IMG/VR virus record: IMGVR_UViG_3300025225_000053
Location: 1-20,247 of that record
From: a virus
Reading direction: 5' to 3' (one strand)
DNA length: 20,247 bases
The notes beneath the pieces were generated by a model that did not search any database, was not told the DNA's origin, and saw only the letters and a list, made by a program, of their open reading frames with translations. Positions 6,615-13,243 of the stretch are shown piece after piece. Within the stretch, counting starts at the first letter, position 1. Each line of letters begins with the position of its first letter. The position numbers and the translations under genes were made by a program.

Positions 6615-6673
6615 TTGACCGGTAATCCGAAAGTGCTAGACTGCGTTTATCCTACAAACACATATGTAGGATA
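6615..6673 (+). promoter_or_regulatory. Promoter-like elements with overlapping perfect palindrome
   Basis: TTGACC (6615-6620) and TAGACT (6637-6642) are separated by 16 bases, a plausible sigma70 pair. Right after it lies TATCCTACA (6648-6656), spacer AACACATA, TGTAGGATA (6665-6673), a perfect 9-bp inverted repeat placed where a repressor would block the start site. No well-supported plus-strand gene follows, so the target gene is unclear. Confidence 0.4.
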
Positions 6674-6682
6674 CAAAGACCT

Positions 6683-6763
6683 CTACGGATGACCGTGCAT
6701 CAACGCCATCAGCGCGTAGGTTGCCGCGAGAACCCAGTAAAGGGTTGCAGGATCAGGTTTCAT
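6683..6763 (-). CDS. Possible 26-residue membrane peptide
   Basis: ATG 6763 to TAG 6683, sequence beginning MKPDPATLYWVLAATY and continuing ALMALMHGHP. The middle 18 residues are hydrophobic and could span the membrane. AGGC lies seven bases before the ATG. Very short proteins of this type occur in prophage accessory regions. Support is the ribosome binding site, the hydrophobic design and the position between two regulatory palindromes. It could also be chance. Confidence 0.35.
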   Translation of the reverse strand: MKPDPATLYWVLAATYALMALMHGHP

Positions 6764-6791
6764 TTGATTGCCTGTTTGCGTGTAGGGCGGG

Positions 6792-6929
6792 CTACTTCGG
6801 TTTCCAGGCCACAGGTAGCTCACCCTCTTGTTTTACAAGGTCGGATGACCTTGCAGACACAATCCTAACGCACCTTTTCTCCGCGTCCAACACAGTCTTT
6901 CTGCAGTGAGTGATACCAGTACTGTGCAA
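6792..6929 (-). CDS. Possible 45-residue basic protein
   Basis: Frame from TTG 6929 to TAG 6792, encoding KTVLDAEKRCVRIVSARSSD and LVKQEGELPVAWKPK. It is basic and has no hydrophobic stretch. An AAGGAG lies in the loop of a long hairpin upstream, but 15 or more bases from the first usable start, so initiation is uncertain; a GTG at 6893 is another choice. The opposite strand has an open frame over the same DNA. No family recognised. Confidence 0.3.
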   Translation of the reverse strand: MHSTGITHCRKTVLDAEKRCVRIVSARSSDLVKQEGELPVAWKPK

Positions 6930-6982
6930 CAAGTTGGCTGGTTAAAAACTCCTTAGCAACTTGTCAGCACCGTGTTATCACT
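6909..6982. repeat. Long imperfect inverted repeat with AAGGAG in its loop
   Basis: Paired blocks are AGTGATA (6909-6915) with TATCACT (6976-6982), GTGC (6924-6927) with GCAC (6967-6970), and ACAAGTTG (6929-6936) with CAACTTGT (6957-6964). On the minus strand the apical loop contains AAGGAGTTTTTAACC. Confidence 0.6.
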
Positions 6983-7069
6983 ACTTTTCACGCATATTCA
7001 TTCTTATACACAGATATACATCCCGGAATACCAATCCCGGAAGAATATCTCAGCGAAAAGTCAATAAAT

Positions 7070-7219
7070 TTATTTTCTTCGTCGTGGGTTTCCAGCAACG
7101 GCCTGGGTGAGCCCGTAGTAATCCGCTCCAAGTTCCCGAACCAGTCGAGCCCCGCGCCTCGATGATTCGCTGCGTGGCCCACGCGGGGTTGCGCGTCTCA
7201 AGTGTGCATGCCGGGACAT
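7070..7219 (-). CDS. Small basic protein, unknown
   Basis: 49 residues from ATG 7219 to TAA 7070. The N-terminal half is rich in Arg and Ser (MSRHAHLRRATPRGPR and onward); the C-terminal half, RLVRELGADYYGLTQAVAGN ending in PRRRK, has protein-like composition. It starts 19 bases after the stop of the 7239-7622 gene, on the same strand, so both are probably one unit under the LexA-box promoter. The purine-rich GGGCGGG before the ATG is a weak binding site. No family recognised; reality is likely but not certain. Confidence 0.45.
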   Translation of the reverse strand: MSRHAHLRRATPRGPRSESSRRGARLVRELGADYYGLTQAVAGNPRRRK

Positions 7220-7238
7220 CCCGCCCGACAAGAAGTAA

Positions 7239-7622
7239 CTAGACCTCACGCGATTCGGAGGCTACCTTGACGCTCGCGTTTAGGAGTCTCCGGAGCGCGA
7301 TCACCTCCAGGACCATGCGGCGCACGTCCGCGCCGTCAACCCGCTCAGGGTTCTTCCACCAGCCCCGCAATGTGCCAGTATCCGGAGATACAAACTCCGG
7401 CAGTGGGTCCGCTCCAGCGGAGGCCGATGTGTACGAGAGCGCTTGCTCGCTAGACTTTGGCTGCAAATACCTATCCCTACGCGTCTCGTCTAGACGCCGT
7501 GCCCCTTCCTTCCCGAACGCGTGCCAGCGTTCAGCCTCCCAATCCGTCATCCAGAATTTGCAGTCGATCACGCCGTAGTACGGGTCAACGTACTCCCAGC
7601 GGTATTCCCAGAGCGGCTCCAC
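7239..7622 (-). CDS. Hypothetical phage protein under an SOS-type promoter
   Basis: 127 residues. GTG 7622 has GAGGT six bases upstream. The N-terminal part is rich in aromatic residues (EPLWEYRWEYVDPYYGVIDC, then FWMTDWEAERW), followed by a basic segment, a Ser/Ala-rich linker and a C-terminal helix (RRMVLEVIALRRLLNASVKV). No catalytic motif or membrane span is visible. The gene starts 16 bases from a perfect LexA box, so it should be repressed until DNA damage. Prophage genes under LexA often take part in induction or host takeover; the actual function is unknown. Confidence 0.75.
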   Translation of the reverse strand: MEPLWEYRWEYVDPYYGVIDCKFWMTDWEAERWHAFGKEGARRLDETRRDRYLQPKSSEQALSYTSASAGADPLPEFVSPDTGTLRGWWKNPERVDGADVRRMVLEVIALRRLLNASVKVASESREV

Positions 7623-7638
7623 GATTCACCTCAAAAGA

Positions 7639-7680
7639 CTGTATGGATATACAGTATATTCCGCGCTACTATGTGGTCAA
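7639..7680 (-). promoter_or_regulatory. LexA-regulated sigma70 promoter
   Basis: CTGTATGGATATACAG (7639-7654) fits the LexA consensus CTGT-N8-ACAG exactly, with perfect dyad symmetry extending one base on each side. On the minus strand, TTGACC (7680-7675) and TATACT (7658-7653) with 16 bases between form a good promoter; the box overlaps the end of the -10 element. It drives the 7622 gene leftward. It is also 90 bases from the plus-strand gene at 7744 and might influence it. Confidence 0.85.
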
Positions 7681-7743
7681 GTCTTGGAAACGGGGCGCGA
7701 TGTAGGTGGAGCGACCGATGCATCAGCGGCAGACGGGGTGAAT

Positions 7744-8268
7744 ATGAAAAAGTCGATTCTTGCCGTGCTTATTACTACGGCGTCGGTGTCCGCCCTCGCG
7801 TTCGACGTGGACGGCTTCCGAACCGGCATGAGTGTGAACGAGGTAGCTACCGTCGTTCGTGGGCAGGGCTGGACGCTTGGCCCAAACAATATGGTTGCTG
7901 GAGTTTACATAGAGGCCCACTTCGGCCCGGACGGTAAGGTAATGGAGCTTGGTCCTGCAAACTTCTCGTTCTGCAATGGGCGGCTTATCGCATACACGCG
8001 GGAACTGGACTTCGATACGGAATACGTGCAGCAACTGCGCGATATGGTCGCAAGATACGGTAGTCAATCAACAATCGAGGTCAGGCAACAGCCGTGGAGC
8101 GGCCCCGGCGGCGGCTATATCTCTACCGCTGCGACTAAGTGGTTCGTTGGCCGAGAGCGTGTTGAACTATCATTCACGCCAGAAGGGCGTACCGGTAACG
8201 GATCTCTGAAATACTACCGAAGTGCGAACGTTTCCTACGTTTTCCCCGGACAGTGCCCCGCGCATTGA
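7744..8268 (+). CDS. Exported protein of unknown function
   Basis: 174 residues from ATG 7744 (GGGGTG four bases upstream); the in-frame extension to 7684 would spoil the signal peptide. Residues 1-19 form a Sec signal (KKSILAVLITTASVSALA), probably cut before FDVDGF. The mature part begins with FRTGMSVNEVATVVRGQGW, a pattern seen in small periplasmic proteins with a BamE/SmpA-like start, and then beta-rich segments with Cys residues (FCNGRL, GQCPAH) that could form a disulfide. The SRAP gene follows after 28 bases on the same strand, so co-transcription is likely. The role is unknown; an envelope-modifying lysogenic-conversion protein is possible. Confidence 0.75.
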   Translation: MKKSILAVLITTASVSALAFDVDGFRTGMSVNEVATVVRGQGWTLGPNNMVAGVYIEAHFGPDGKVMELGPANFSFCNGRLIAYTRELDFDTEYVQQLRDMVARYGSQSTIEVRQQPWSGPGGGYISTAATKWFVGRERVELSFTPEGRTGNGSLKYYRSANVSYVFPGQCPAH

Positions 8269-8296
8269 TTGACGGGATAACGTGAAGGAGTGGGCC

Positions 8297-8959
8297 GTGT
8301 GCACAAACTACAAGGCACCGGGCGAGAACCCAGGTATCAGCGAGCTAAAGATAGGCATCGGCGACCTGTACCGTCGCGACCCTTGGGAATTGGACGTGTA
8401 CCCAGACTACGCCGCACCTATCGCCTACGCTGCTGGGGGCGGTCTAGAGGTCGTAAAGGCCGTGTTTGGCTTCTGGCCGAAGTTCATGCAGCCAGATCGT
8501 GTTGACGAGAATGGGAAGAAAAAGCGCAAGCTGGACACTGTGAACGCTCGGACGGAGACCGTCGGAGAATCCCGGCTGTACGGCAAAGCATGGCGTGAAG
8601 GGCAGCGCTGCTTGATCCCGGCCCAATGGGTTTATGAACCATGTTACGAGACCGGCAAAAACGTGTGGCAACGGATCGGCCTTGCTGGTTGGCAGTCGTA
8701 CTGCGTCGCGGGTATCTGGAAGCGCTATGCGGACCAGGACGGGCGGTCCTTGATTGGCATGTCCATGCTGACCGTCAACGCGGACGGGCATCCTGTTATG
8801 TCCCAGATGCACAAGCCGAATGACGAAAAGCGTTCAGTCGTGATTTTGCAGCCGAAGGACTACGACGAATGGTTGCACTCAAAGAATGTTGAGGCGGCTC
8901 GGACGCTGCTACAGTTATACCCGGCAGAAGAAATGACGGCCGAACCAGCAATTTCTTGA
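8297..8959 (+). CDS. SRAP-domain protein (YedK/HMCES type)
   Basis: 220 residues. The family binds abasic sites in single-stranded DNA and forms a thiazolidine crosslink through Cys2, shielding the lesion; it also acts as a self-cleaving peptidase. The start must leave Cys at position 2: GTG 8297 followed by TGC does this, and AAGGAG lies six bases upstream, so the frame start at 8282 is rejected. Visible active-site residues are Cys2 (MCTNYKAP), Asn83 and Glu87 in the TVNARTET motif, Glu114 in WVYEPC and His172 in MHKPNDEKRS. Length is usual. The family is linked to the SOS response by genome context, and here a LexA box lies 640 bases upstream. On a phage it may protect its own DNA. Confidence 0.93.
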   Translation: MCTNYKAPGENPGISELKIGIGDLYRRDPWELDVYPDYAAPIAYAAGGGLEVVKAVFGFWPKFMQPDRVDENGKKKRKLDTVNARTETVGESRLYGKAWREGQRCLIPAQWVYEPCYETGKNVWQRIGLAGWQSYCVAGIWKRYADQDGRSLIGMSMLTVNADGHPVMSQMHKPNDEKRSVVILQPKDYDEWLHSKNVEAARTLLQLYPAEEMTAEPAIS

Positions 8960-8971
8960 GGGCTGGCGATG

Positions 8972-9000
8972 GTAGTATTTTGCTCAACCACAAATACTAC
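8972..9000. promoter_or_regulatory. Perfect inverted repeat upstream of the HEPN-like gene
   Basis: GTAGTATTT (8972-8980) and AAATACTAC (8992-9000) are exact reverse complements, 11 bases apart, in the 59-base gap between SRAP and the HEPN-like gene and 18 bases before its ATG. Operator or mRNA hairpin; no T tract. Confidence 0.5.
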
Positions 9001-9018
9001 GGGGAACGAGGTCAAGAC

Positions 9019-9531
9019 ATGCTTGAACGGATGATTCCGATTTCGATGGAACTGGTGACTGGGTTTACGGCCGTTTTCTCGCGATATGAATACGCGCTTA
9101 AGAATTCCGGTTTCGCGAAAGGAAGCAAAAGCAAGGCGGAGCCGGACTGGGATGCGTTTGCCCTGAGCATCGCTGACAAATTCGATCATTTAACCAACCC
9201 GCGATTCCGTGAGGCAGTCACATATCTGGTGACATCCCCGCCGCGAAAGCAAGTTCTTGTCAATCATAGGGTAAGGTGGAAGGAATCGCCGCCCGATGCT
9301 GGGCTCCGTGCTTCGGCTCAAGCGCTGCTCATGGTGCGAAGGGTGAGAAATAACCTGTTCCATGGGGCAAAAGTTTGGGCTCCAGACGGCGATTGGTCAC
9401 GTGAACGTAATGAAAAATTGGTGAAGGACTCCCTCGTAGTCTTAGTTAATTGTTTGCCCCTGCATCCGCATGTAGGTGGGACGTTCGGATACTTCGATAT
9501 CCACGAGTATGTGGACCGGCTAGCAGCGTAG
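9019..9531 (+). CDS. HEPN-like protein with RX4H motif
   Basis: 170 residues. ATG 9019 has GAGG seven bases upstream; a TTG at 8956 overlapping the SRAP stop would add 21 residues but crosses a perfect inverted repeat and has no binding site. The mostly helical protein has FSRYEYALKNSGF (about 20-32) and, near the C-terminus, VRRVRNNLFHG with Arg110-Asn111 and His115: the R-polar-x3-H motif of HEPN ribonucleases, commonly found in toxins and defence effectors. It follows SRAP and precedes a PIN-like gene on the same strand. An RNA-cutting effector is a reasonable hypothesis; not every protein with this motif is an active nuclease. Confidence 0.65.
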   Translation: MLERMIPISMELVTGFTAVFSRYEYALKNSGFAKGSKSKAEPDWDAFALSIADKFDHLTNPRFREAVTYLVTSPPRKQVLVNHRVRWKESPPDAGLRASAQALLMVRRVRNNLFHGAKVWAPDGDWSRERNEKLVKDSLVVLVNCLPLHPHVGGTFGYFDIHEYVDRLAA

Positions 9532-9537
9532 GCGATA

Positions 9538-9555
9538 GCGAAGGCTTTCCTTCGC
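9538..9555 (+). terminator. Hairpin after the HEPN-like gene
   Basis: GCGAAGG (9538-9544), loop CTTT, CCTTCGC (9549-9555), a perfect 7-bp stem six bases after the stop. There is no T tract, so it may be a weak terminator or an RNA-stability hairpin that lowers PIN gene expression. Confidence 0.5.
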
Positions 9556-9646
9556 CGCACTGATACGACTCGTTTGCAGTTAGCGTCGCTGCTGAGGCGG
9601 CTGGTCGCGTACGGATGATTGACATTCAAATAAGAACGAGGCAAGC

Positions 9647-11116
9647 ATGTTAAGAGACCAATTCCCAGGCTACTACCAACCCACCAAAGATAATTTAGAA
9701 GCGATTTGGCGTGATGCGACGTTTATCGTTGACACAAATGTGCTTCTAAATTTGTATAAATTCCCCCAGCAGGCACGCGACGATCTTTTCGCAGTCCTGG
9801 AAAAGCTTGCCGGCCGCTTATGGATACCCTTTCACGTCGCCCTCGAGTACCAAAGAAATAGAGTCGGGGTAATTCTAGAAGAAAATGAAAAATTCGATTC
9901 AACTGTAAAGCAACTAGAAAAAGCAGAATCCGAACTTGACCAAGCTGTTGCACGTCTAGAATTGGGTAAGCGAGGACTGGGTATCGACCCGTCCCCTTTG
10001 ACGAGCGCATTGAAAGATGCAATATCAAAGATTCGGGAATCCGTAGACAAAGCCCGAAAAAATCAATTATCCGTCAACCATGATGATGCAGTCCGCGACC
10101 GCTTAGAGAAAATACTGGGCAGTAACATCGGAGCACCACCCAAAAATCAAGCAGAGCTAGATAAATCGCTAGATGATGCAGTCACACGGTATGAAAAAAG
10201 AATCCCACCCGGCTTCTTAGACCACGGCAAATCCAAAAATCCAAACGAAGCAAAATATATTCACGACGGCATTGAATACACCGCCGAATACGGCGACTTA
10301 ATTATATGGCGACAAATAATTCACCACGCCAACAACCAAGAAATCAAGAACTTAGTCTTTGTAACTGGCGACAGAAAGGAAGACTGGTGGGCTCGCAAAC
10401 TTGGTCAAACTTTGGGCCCACTGCCAGAACTTACGCAAGAAATATGTCGACTATCTAGCGTCAAGATGTTTTGGATGTACACAGTCGATCAATTTCTTGA
10501 AATGGCAAGCAAGGCACTTCACACCCCGATTGACAAATCGTCAGTCAGGGAGGTAAAAGACATCGAAAATGCCGAATTTAAGAACGAAATCGCAAAATCC
10601 CTATGGCAAAGCCTCACTCTTAATGCTCATCTTACGAAATCCCTCGATAGCCAAACAATAACTCAGGCTCTAGAACTAATAAATCACCTTACCACTAGAG
10701 AAAATGCACGCCAAGCAATTCTATACGCAGCCTCTGAAAGTGATTTGACAAAGATGAAAATTAGCATTGATGAGTGGGTTGCCCGACAGAAAGGCGATAG
10801 CGAATGGATTGAGGTCAATCCGAGTGTTTGGCCCACCTACCTTTTTAAGAATGAGTTCATAACTCGTGGACTTCACATTTCAACTGGGGAATTCCACTCC
10901 CACGCGTATGATTTGATCAAATGCAGCAGGGCTGTCGAGTCGGGTGATATCAACTCAGCAACCATCATCTTTACGGAGATGAAGCCACGCTCAAAGATCC
11001 TTGATAGCCGATTCGGCGACACTCGCGAGATGGAGAAAAACTTCCCAAACGTCAATTGCTTATACGGATTCTTTGACGACCAGATGAATTTCTCCGTGCC
11101 GGGAATCGACAACTAG
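9647..11116 (+). CDS. Large PIN-like domain protein, probable nuclease
   Basis: 489 residues from ATG 9647 (GAGG five bases upstream). The PIN-like domain is split: FIVDTNVLLNLYKF (Asp29, Asn31) and WIPFHVALEYQRNR (Glu67) lie before a long coiled coil (about 80-160), and EYGDLIIWRQI (Asp217) with FVTGDRKEDWWAR (Asp242) after it. These acidic residues would bind the metal. This arrangement matches the PIN_8 type of PIN-like domain, often found in defence islands. The C-terminal 200 residues are not recognised and may sense or regulate. The gene is clearly more AT-rich than its neighbours, so it was probably acquired separately. Fold identification is good; substrate and biological role are unknown. 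Confidence 0.85.
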   Translation: MLRDQFPGYYQPTKDNLEAIWRDATFIVDTNVLLNLYKFPQQARDDLFAVLEKLAGRLWIPFHVALEYQRNRVGVILEENEKFDSTVKQLEKAESELDQAVARLELGKRGLGIDPSPLTSALKDAISKIRESVDKARKNQLSVNHDDAVRDRLEKILGSNIGAPPKNQAELDKSLDDAVTRYEKRIPPGFLDHGKSKNPNEAKYIHDGIEYTAEYGDLIIWRQIIHHANNQEIKNLVFVTGDRKEDWWARKLGQTLGPLPELTQEICRLSSVKMFWMYTVDQFLEMASKALHTPIDKSSVREVKDIENAEFKNEIAKSLWQSLTLNAHLTKSLDSQTITQALELINHLTTRENARQAILYAASESDLTKMKISIDEWVARQKGDSEWIEVNPSVWPTYLFKNEFITRGLHISTGEFHSHAYDLIKCSRAVESGDINSATIIFTEMKPRSKILDSRFGDTREMEKNFPNVNCLYGFFDDQMNFSVPGIDN

Positions 11117-11223
11117 CATGATCAACAAATGGTATCGAAGGACGGTCCGGATTTGACACCTCCTCCCCAGCATACCGCAATCCGGCTAAAGAAAACTTGG
11201 TAGCGCCGGCCAGGTTTTCAGAT

Positions 11224-11246
11224 CCCTCGCCCTTATCGGGCAAGGG
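11224..11246. terminator. Hairpin between converging genes
   Basis: CCCTCGCCC (11224-11232) and GGGCAAGGG (11238-11246) pair except for one C-A mismatch, with loop TTATC and then TTTCC. It lies between the PIN gene (stop 11116) and the leftward gene ending at 11281. Confidence 0.5.
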
Positions 11247-11280
11247 TTTCCGGCCGATTGCTTATAGTAAATACAATTGG

Positions 11281-11901
11281 CTATCGTGGTTCACTCGTCG
11301 GACGCCCCCACCCTGTTCGTCCTTGGAACACACCCGGCCACGCATAGAATACGGCGGCCTCCTCCAACACCTCCCGCGACGTAAGCTTACTGTGCTTCTG
11401 AAACAAGCTGCCGAGCGCTTGCTCCTGGGCAATGACCCCGGCTGCCGCAATCTCCCCAACCAGATCGATATGCCGGTTCATGGCACGCGGCATCCGGGCC
11501 ACTTGCCCTTTCCGGTTGATATAGGCTCTGAGCAAATCCTCCAGGGGCTGAACGAAGGAACCACGGCAGTTTCTCATCTTGAGCAGAAACACACATAGCT
11601 CCCTCGCCCTCTTACCGAGTTGCGAATTCAGCACTACAAGCTGCTCGATCAGTCGCAGACTTTGATTTGAAGGCACCGGGTGTCGCCGGATAAACATATC
11701 TCGCTTCTTGATAATCTCGCCGGTGTCGAGATCAACATATGACTTGACCGACAACCTCGTTACCGGGTGGTTACTCTTTTTCCATCCTGCAGCCCTGAGC
11801 GACAGAGCAGGAACACGTACAGCGGTGACTTCCGGCCACCACGGCACGAACCGAGTAGATTGGTCGCTGTCTCGGTCGTGATCAGCATACTTGCCAGTCA
11901 A
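11281..11901 (-). CDS. Hypothetical phage protein
   Basis: 206 residues. The only start near the end of the frame is TTG 11901 with a weak TAGGT upstream; it begins 20 bases after the HNH gene stop, so the pair is probably one transcript. The N-terminal part is basic and proline-containing (RFVPWWPEVTAVRVPALSLR), followed by YVDLDTGEIIKKRDM and a helical C-terminal half (SLRLIEQLVVLNSQLGKRAR; EIAAAGVIAQEQALGSLFQK). No catalytic motif is recognised. The length, composition and coupling with HNH argue that it is real. A DNA-handling role is possible from context only. Confidence 0.6.
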   Translation of the reverse strand: MTGKYADHDRDSDQSTRFVPWWPEVTAVRVPALSLRAAGWKKSNHPVTRLSVKSYVDLDTGEIIKKRDMFIRRHPVPSNQSLRLIEQLVVLNSQLGKRARELCVFLLKMRNCRGSFVQPLEDLLRAYINRKGQVARMPRAMNRHIDLVGEIAAAGVIAQEQALGSLFQKHSKLTSREVLEEAAVFYAWPGVFQGRTGWGRPTSEPR

Positions 11902-11921
11902 TCGGTGTACCTACTGCCCAC

Positions 11922-12323
11922 TCAAGCCCAACCTTCCGGGATTCCGTCCAAACCAACCCGCCTCCGCACCCTGTATCCTTGGTCTGCATTGGTCTTGTCG
12001 TCATGACATTCCTTGCAGAGCAGTTGCAGATTCTCATCCTCGTTCGAGCCACCTTGAGCAAGGGGCTTGATGTGATCCACAACTCCAGCCCGTACGGCAA
12101 TTCCACAGGCCCGGCAGCAGTACCCATCCCGCTTACGGATTCGCTTTCGGATCACACCCCATGCGCCTCCGGACAGATCATCAATCCGGACTGCATTCCC
12201 TGCCGCAGCTACACGGGCTTTCTGCTTGGCCGTTAGAGACCGGTTGCTGATCGACACGCAGAACGGGCACGTCCATTGCAGCCCTGTAGGTTTCCATTCC
12301 GGGTGCTTCGAACAATCACTCAA
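11922..12323 (-). CDS. HNH endonuclease
   Basis: 133 residues. TTG 12323 is supported by AAAGGAGA about eight bases upstream. An N-terminal zinc-knuckle-like segment (His7, Cys19, Cys22) precedes the HNH domain: RKRDGYCCRACG (Cys70, Cys73), VVDHIKPLAQGG with catalytic Asp83-His84, Asn98 in NEDENLQLLC, then Cys103, Cys106 and His107 of CKECHDDKT. All zinc and catalytic residues are present. Phage HNH proteins of this size usually sit beside the terminase genes and assist DNA packaging or cleavage; no large terminase is adjacent here. A homing-type endonuclease is less likely because the gene sits in a normal operon position. Confidence 0.92.
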   Translation of the reverse strand: MSDCSKHPEWKPTGLQWTCPFCVSISNRSLTAKQKARVAAAGNAVRIDDLSGGAWGVIRKRIRKRDGYCCRACGIAVRAGVVDHIKPLAQGGSNEDENLQLLCKECHDDKTNADQGYRVRRRVGLDGIPEGWA

Positions 12324-12651
12324 TAAAACATCTCCTTTGATCAGAAGCCCATAGACGGGCTGATTGATTCAGGTATGCCCCAGCCCTTCGCAGCCTCGCA
12401 ACACGCCCACAGTGAGGCCGAAACGGCCGCTTGTGGTATCTGGAGCAAAGCCACTGAGGTGGCTAGGGACGGGGGGATAGGAAAAATGCGGAGGTCAAAA
12501 GCCGCAGCGCCGACCGGTCAGTGTCGAAATATCGCTAACTGCAAAAATTTCCGCCGATAACGCCCTAGCTCTCAGGGATCGGCCTGGAATCGCCTGAACC
12601 CGTCGACACCCTCGGCTACAATGCCGCTGTCGCCTCAATGGAGAGCAAGCA
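12324..12651. promoter_or_regulatory. Divergent control region, possible promoter for the 12652 gene
   Basis: This 328-base stretch lies between the leftward HNH gene and the rightward 12652 gene. CTGAAC (12594-12599) and TACAAT (12617-12622) with 17 bases between could serve the rightward gene. AGCCC/GGGCT (12346-12361) is a short hairpin near the HNH start. A 61-codon plus-strand frame (12375-12560) has no convincing start and looks like chance. Confidence 0.4.
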
Positions 12652-13188
12652 ATGAGTGACGCAAACACCGCATTGATAGCGCTTGTAGGTGTGCTCGCTG
12701 GCGGCTACATCAATAATTTCCTCGGGGACGACTATAGGCGGTTCCGCGAGGGGCAAGCGCTCGCGGGCGCACTCGCCGGCGAATTGAAATCGCACGGAAC
12801 CGCTGTCCCAGAATTAAAGCGCCAGTTGACGAGCATGCTTTCGCACGTCCCGTCGCTTGATTTCACTGAAACCGAGTTCACCCCGCCCAATAGCCCCATA
12901 TTCGATTCGAGCGTGTCGAAACTTGGGCTCCTTGGTCCGGCTCTTGCGGAGGACGTTGCCTACGTCTATGAACAAATTCGCGCCTTCCGCATCACGTTCA
13001 GCCGCGTTACCAAGATTGCAGGCAAGGCCGATCACGATCAGATCGCACACATGCTCAATTATTGCCTTACTTGCATCACACATGCGGATGAAAGAGGACG
13101 GCATCTCGTTGTAAATCTCCAGAGATTTGCGGCCGATGGATACTGGCGCACTCGCCCGTGGCTCAGTTGGATTAGAACGCTTGGCTAG
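12652..13188 (+). CDS. Membrane-anchored hypothetical protein
   Basis: 178 residues from ATG 12652, with GAGAG upstream. Residues 6-24 (TALIALVGVLAGGYINNFLG) form one hydrophobic helix, likely an N-terminal anchor; the rest is soluble and mostly helical (FREGQALAGALAGELKSHGT; ALAEDVAYVYEQIRAFRITF). It is the only plus-strand gene among leftward phage genes and has its own promoter-like sequence, the layout of a lysogeny-expressed moron. The final codons lie inside a sequence that closely resembles the 5' half of a tRNA-Arg, so the C-terminus may have been created by recombination. Function unknown. Confidence 0.65.
   Translation: MSDANTALIALVGVLAGGYINNFLGDDYRRFREGQALAGALAGELKSHGTAVPELKRQLTSMLSHVPSLDFTETEFTPPNSPIFDSSVSKLGLLGPALAEDVAYVYEQIRAFRITFSRVTKIAGKADHDQIAHMLNYCLTCITHADERGRHLVVNLQRFAADGYWRTRPWLSWIRTLG
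13152..13187 (+). other. tRNA-Arg-like 5' half, no 3' half
   Basis: CGCCCGTGGCTCAGTTGGAT followed by TAGAACGCTTGGCTA matches the acceptor, D arm and the start of the anticodon loop of a tRNA-Arg (ACG-type pattern, CTTGGCTA before CG). Similarity stops inside the anticodon loop; no T arm or CCA end follows. It overlaps the 3' end and stop codon of the 12652 gene. It may be a remnant of a former integration site. Confidence 0.45.
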
Positions 13189-13243
13189 GCGTGTTGTGCG
13201 CGCGTACACGTGTGAGGCTATAACCGGCCGGGATGTCCCGTAG

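Noticed and set aside
6467-6760. Searched for a HicA toxin upstream of hicB
   Set aside because: No frame with HicA features; the space holds a hairpin, a palindrome and a 26-codon frame.
6721-6909. Plus-strand frame of 62 codons
   Set aside because: TTG start without a binding site; it lies opposite two better-supported minus-strand small frames. It is not excluded, since the strand choice rests on weak signals.
6988-7182. 64-codon minus-strand frame starting GTG
   Set aside because: Overlaps the 49-residue frame at 7070-7219, which is better placed behind the 7239 gene; no binding site seen.
12375-12560. 61-codon plus-strand frame in the HNH/12652 gap
   Set aside because: Low-complexity Ala/Arg composition and no clear start signal.
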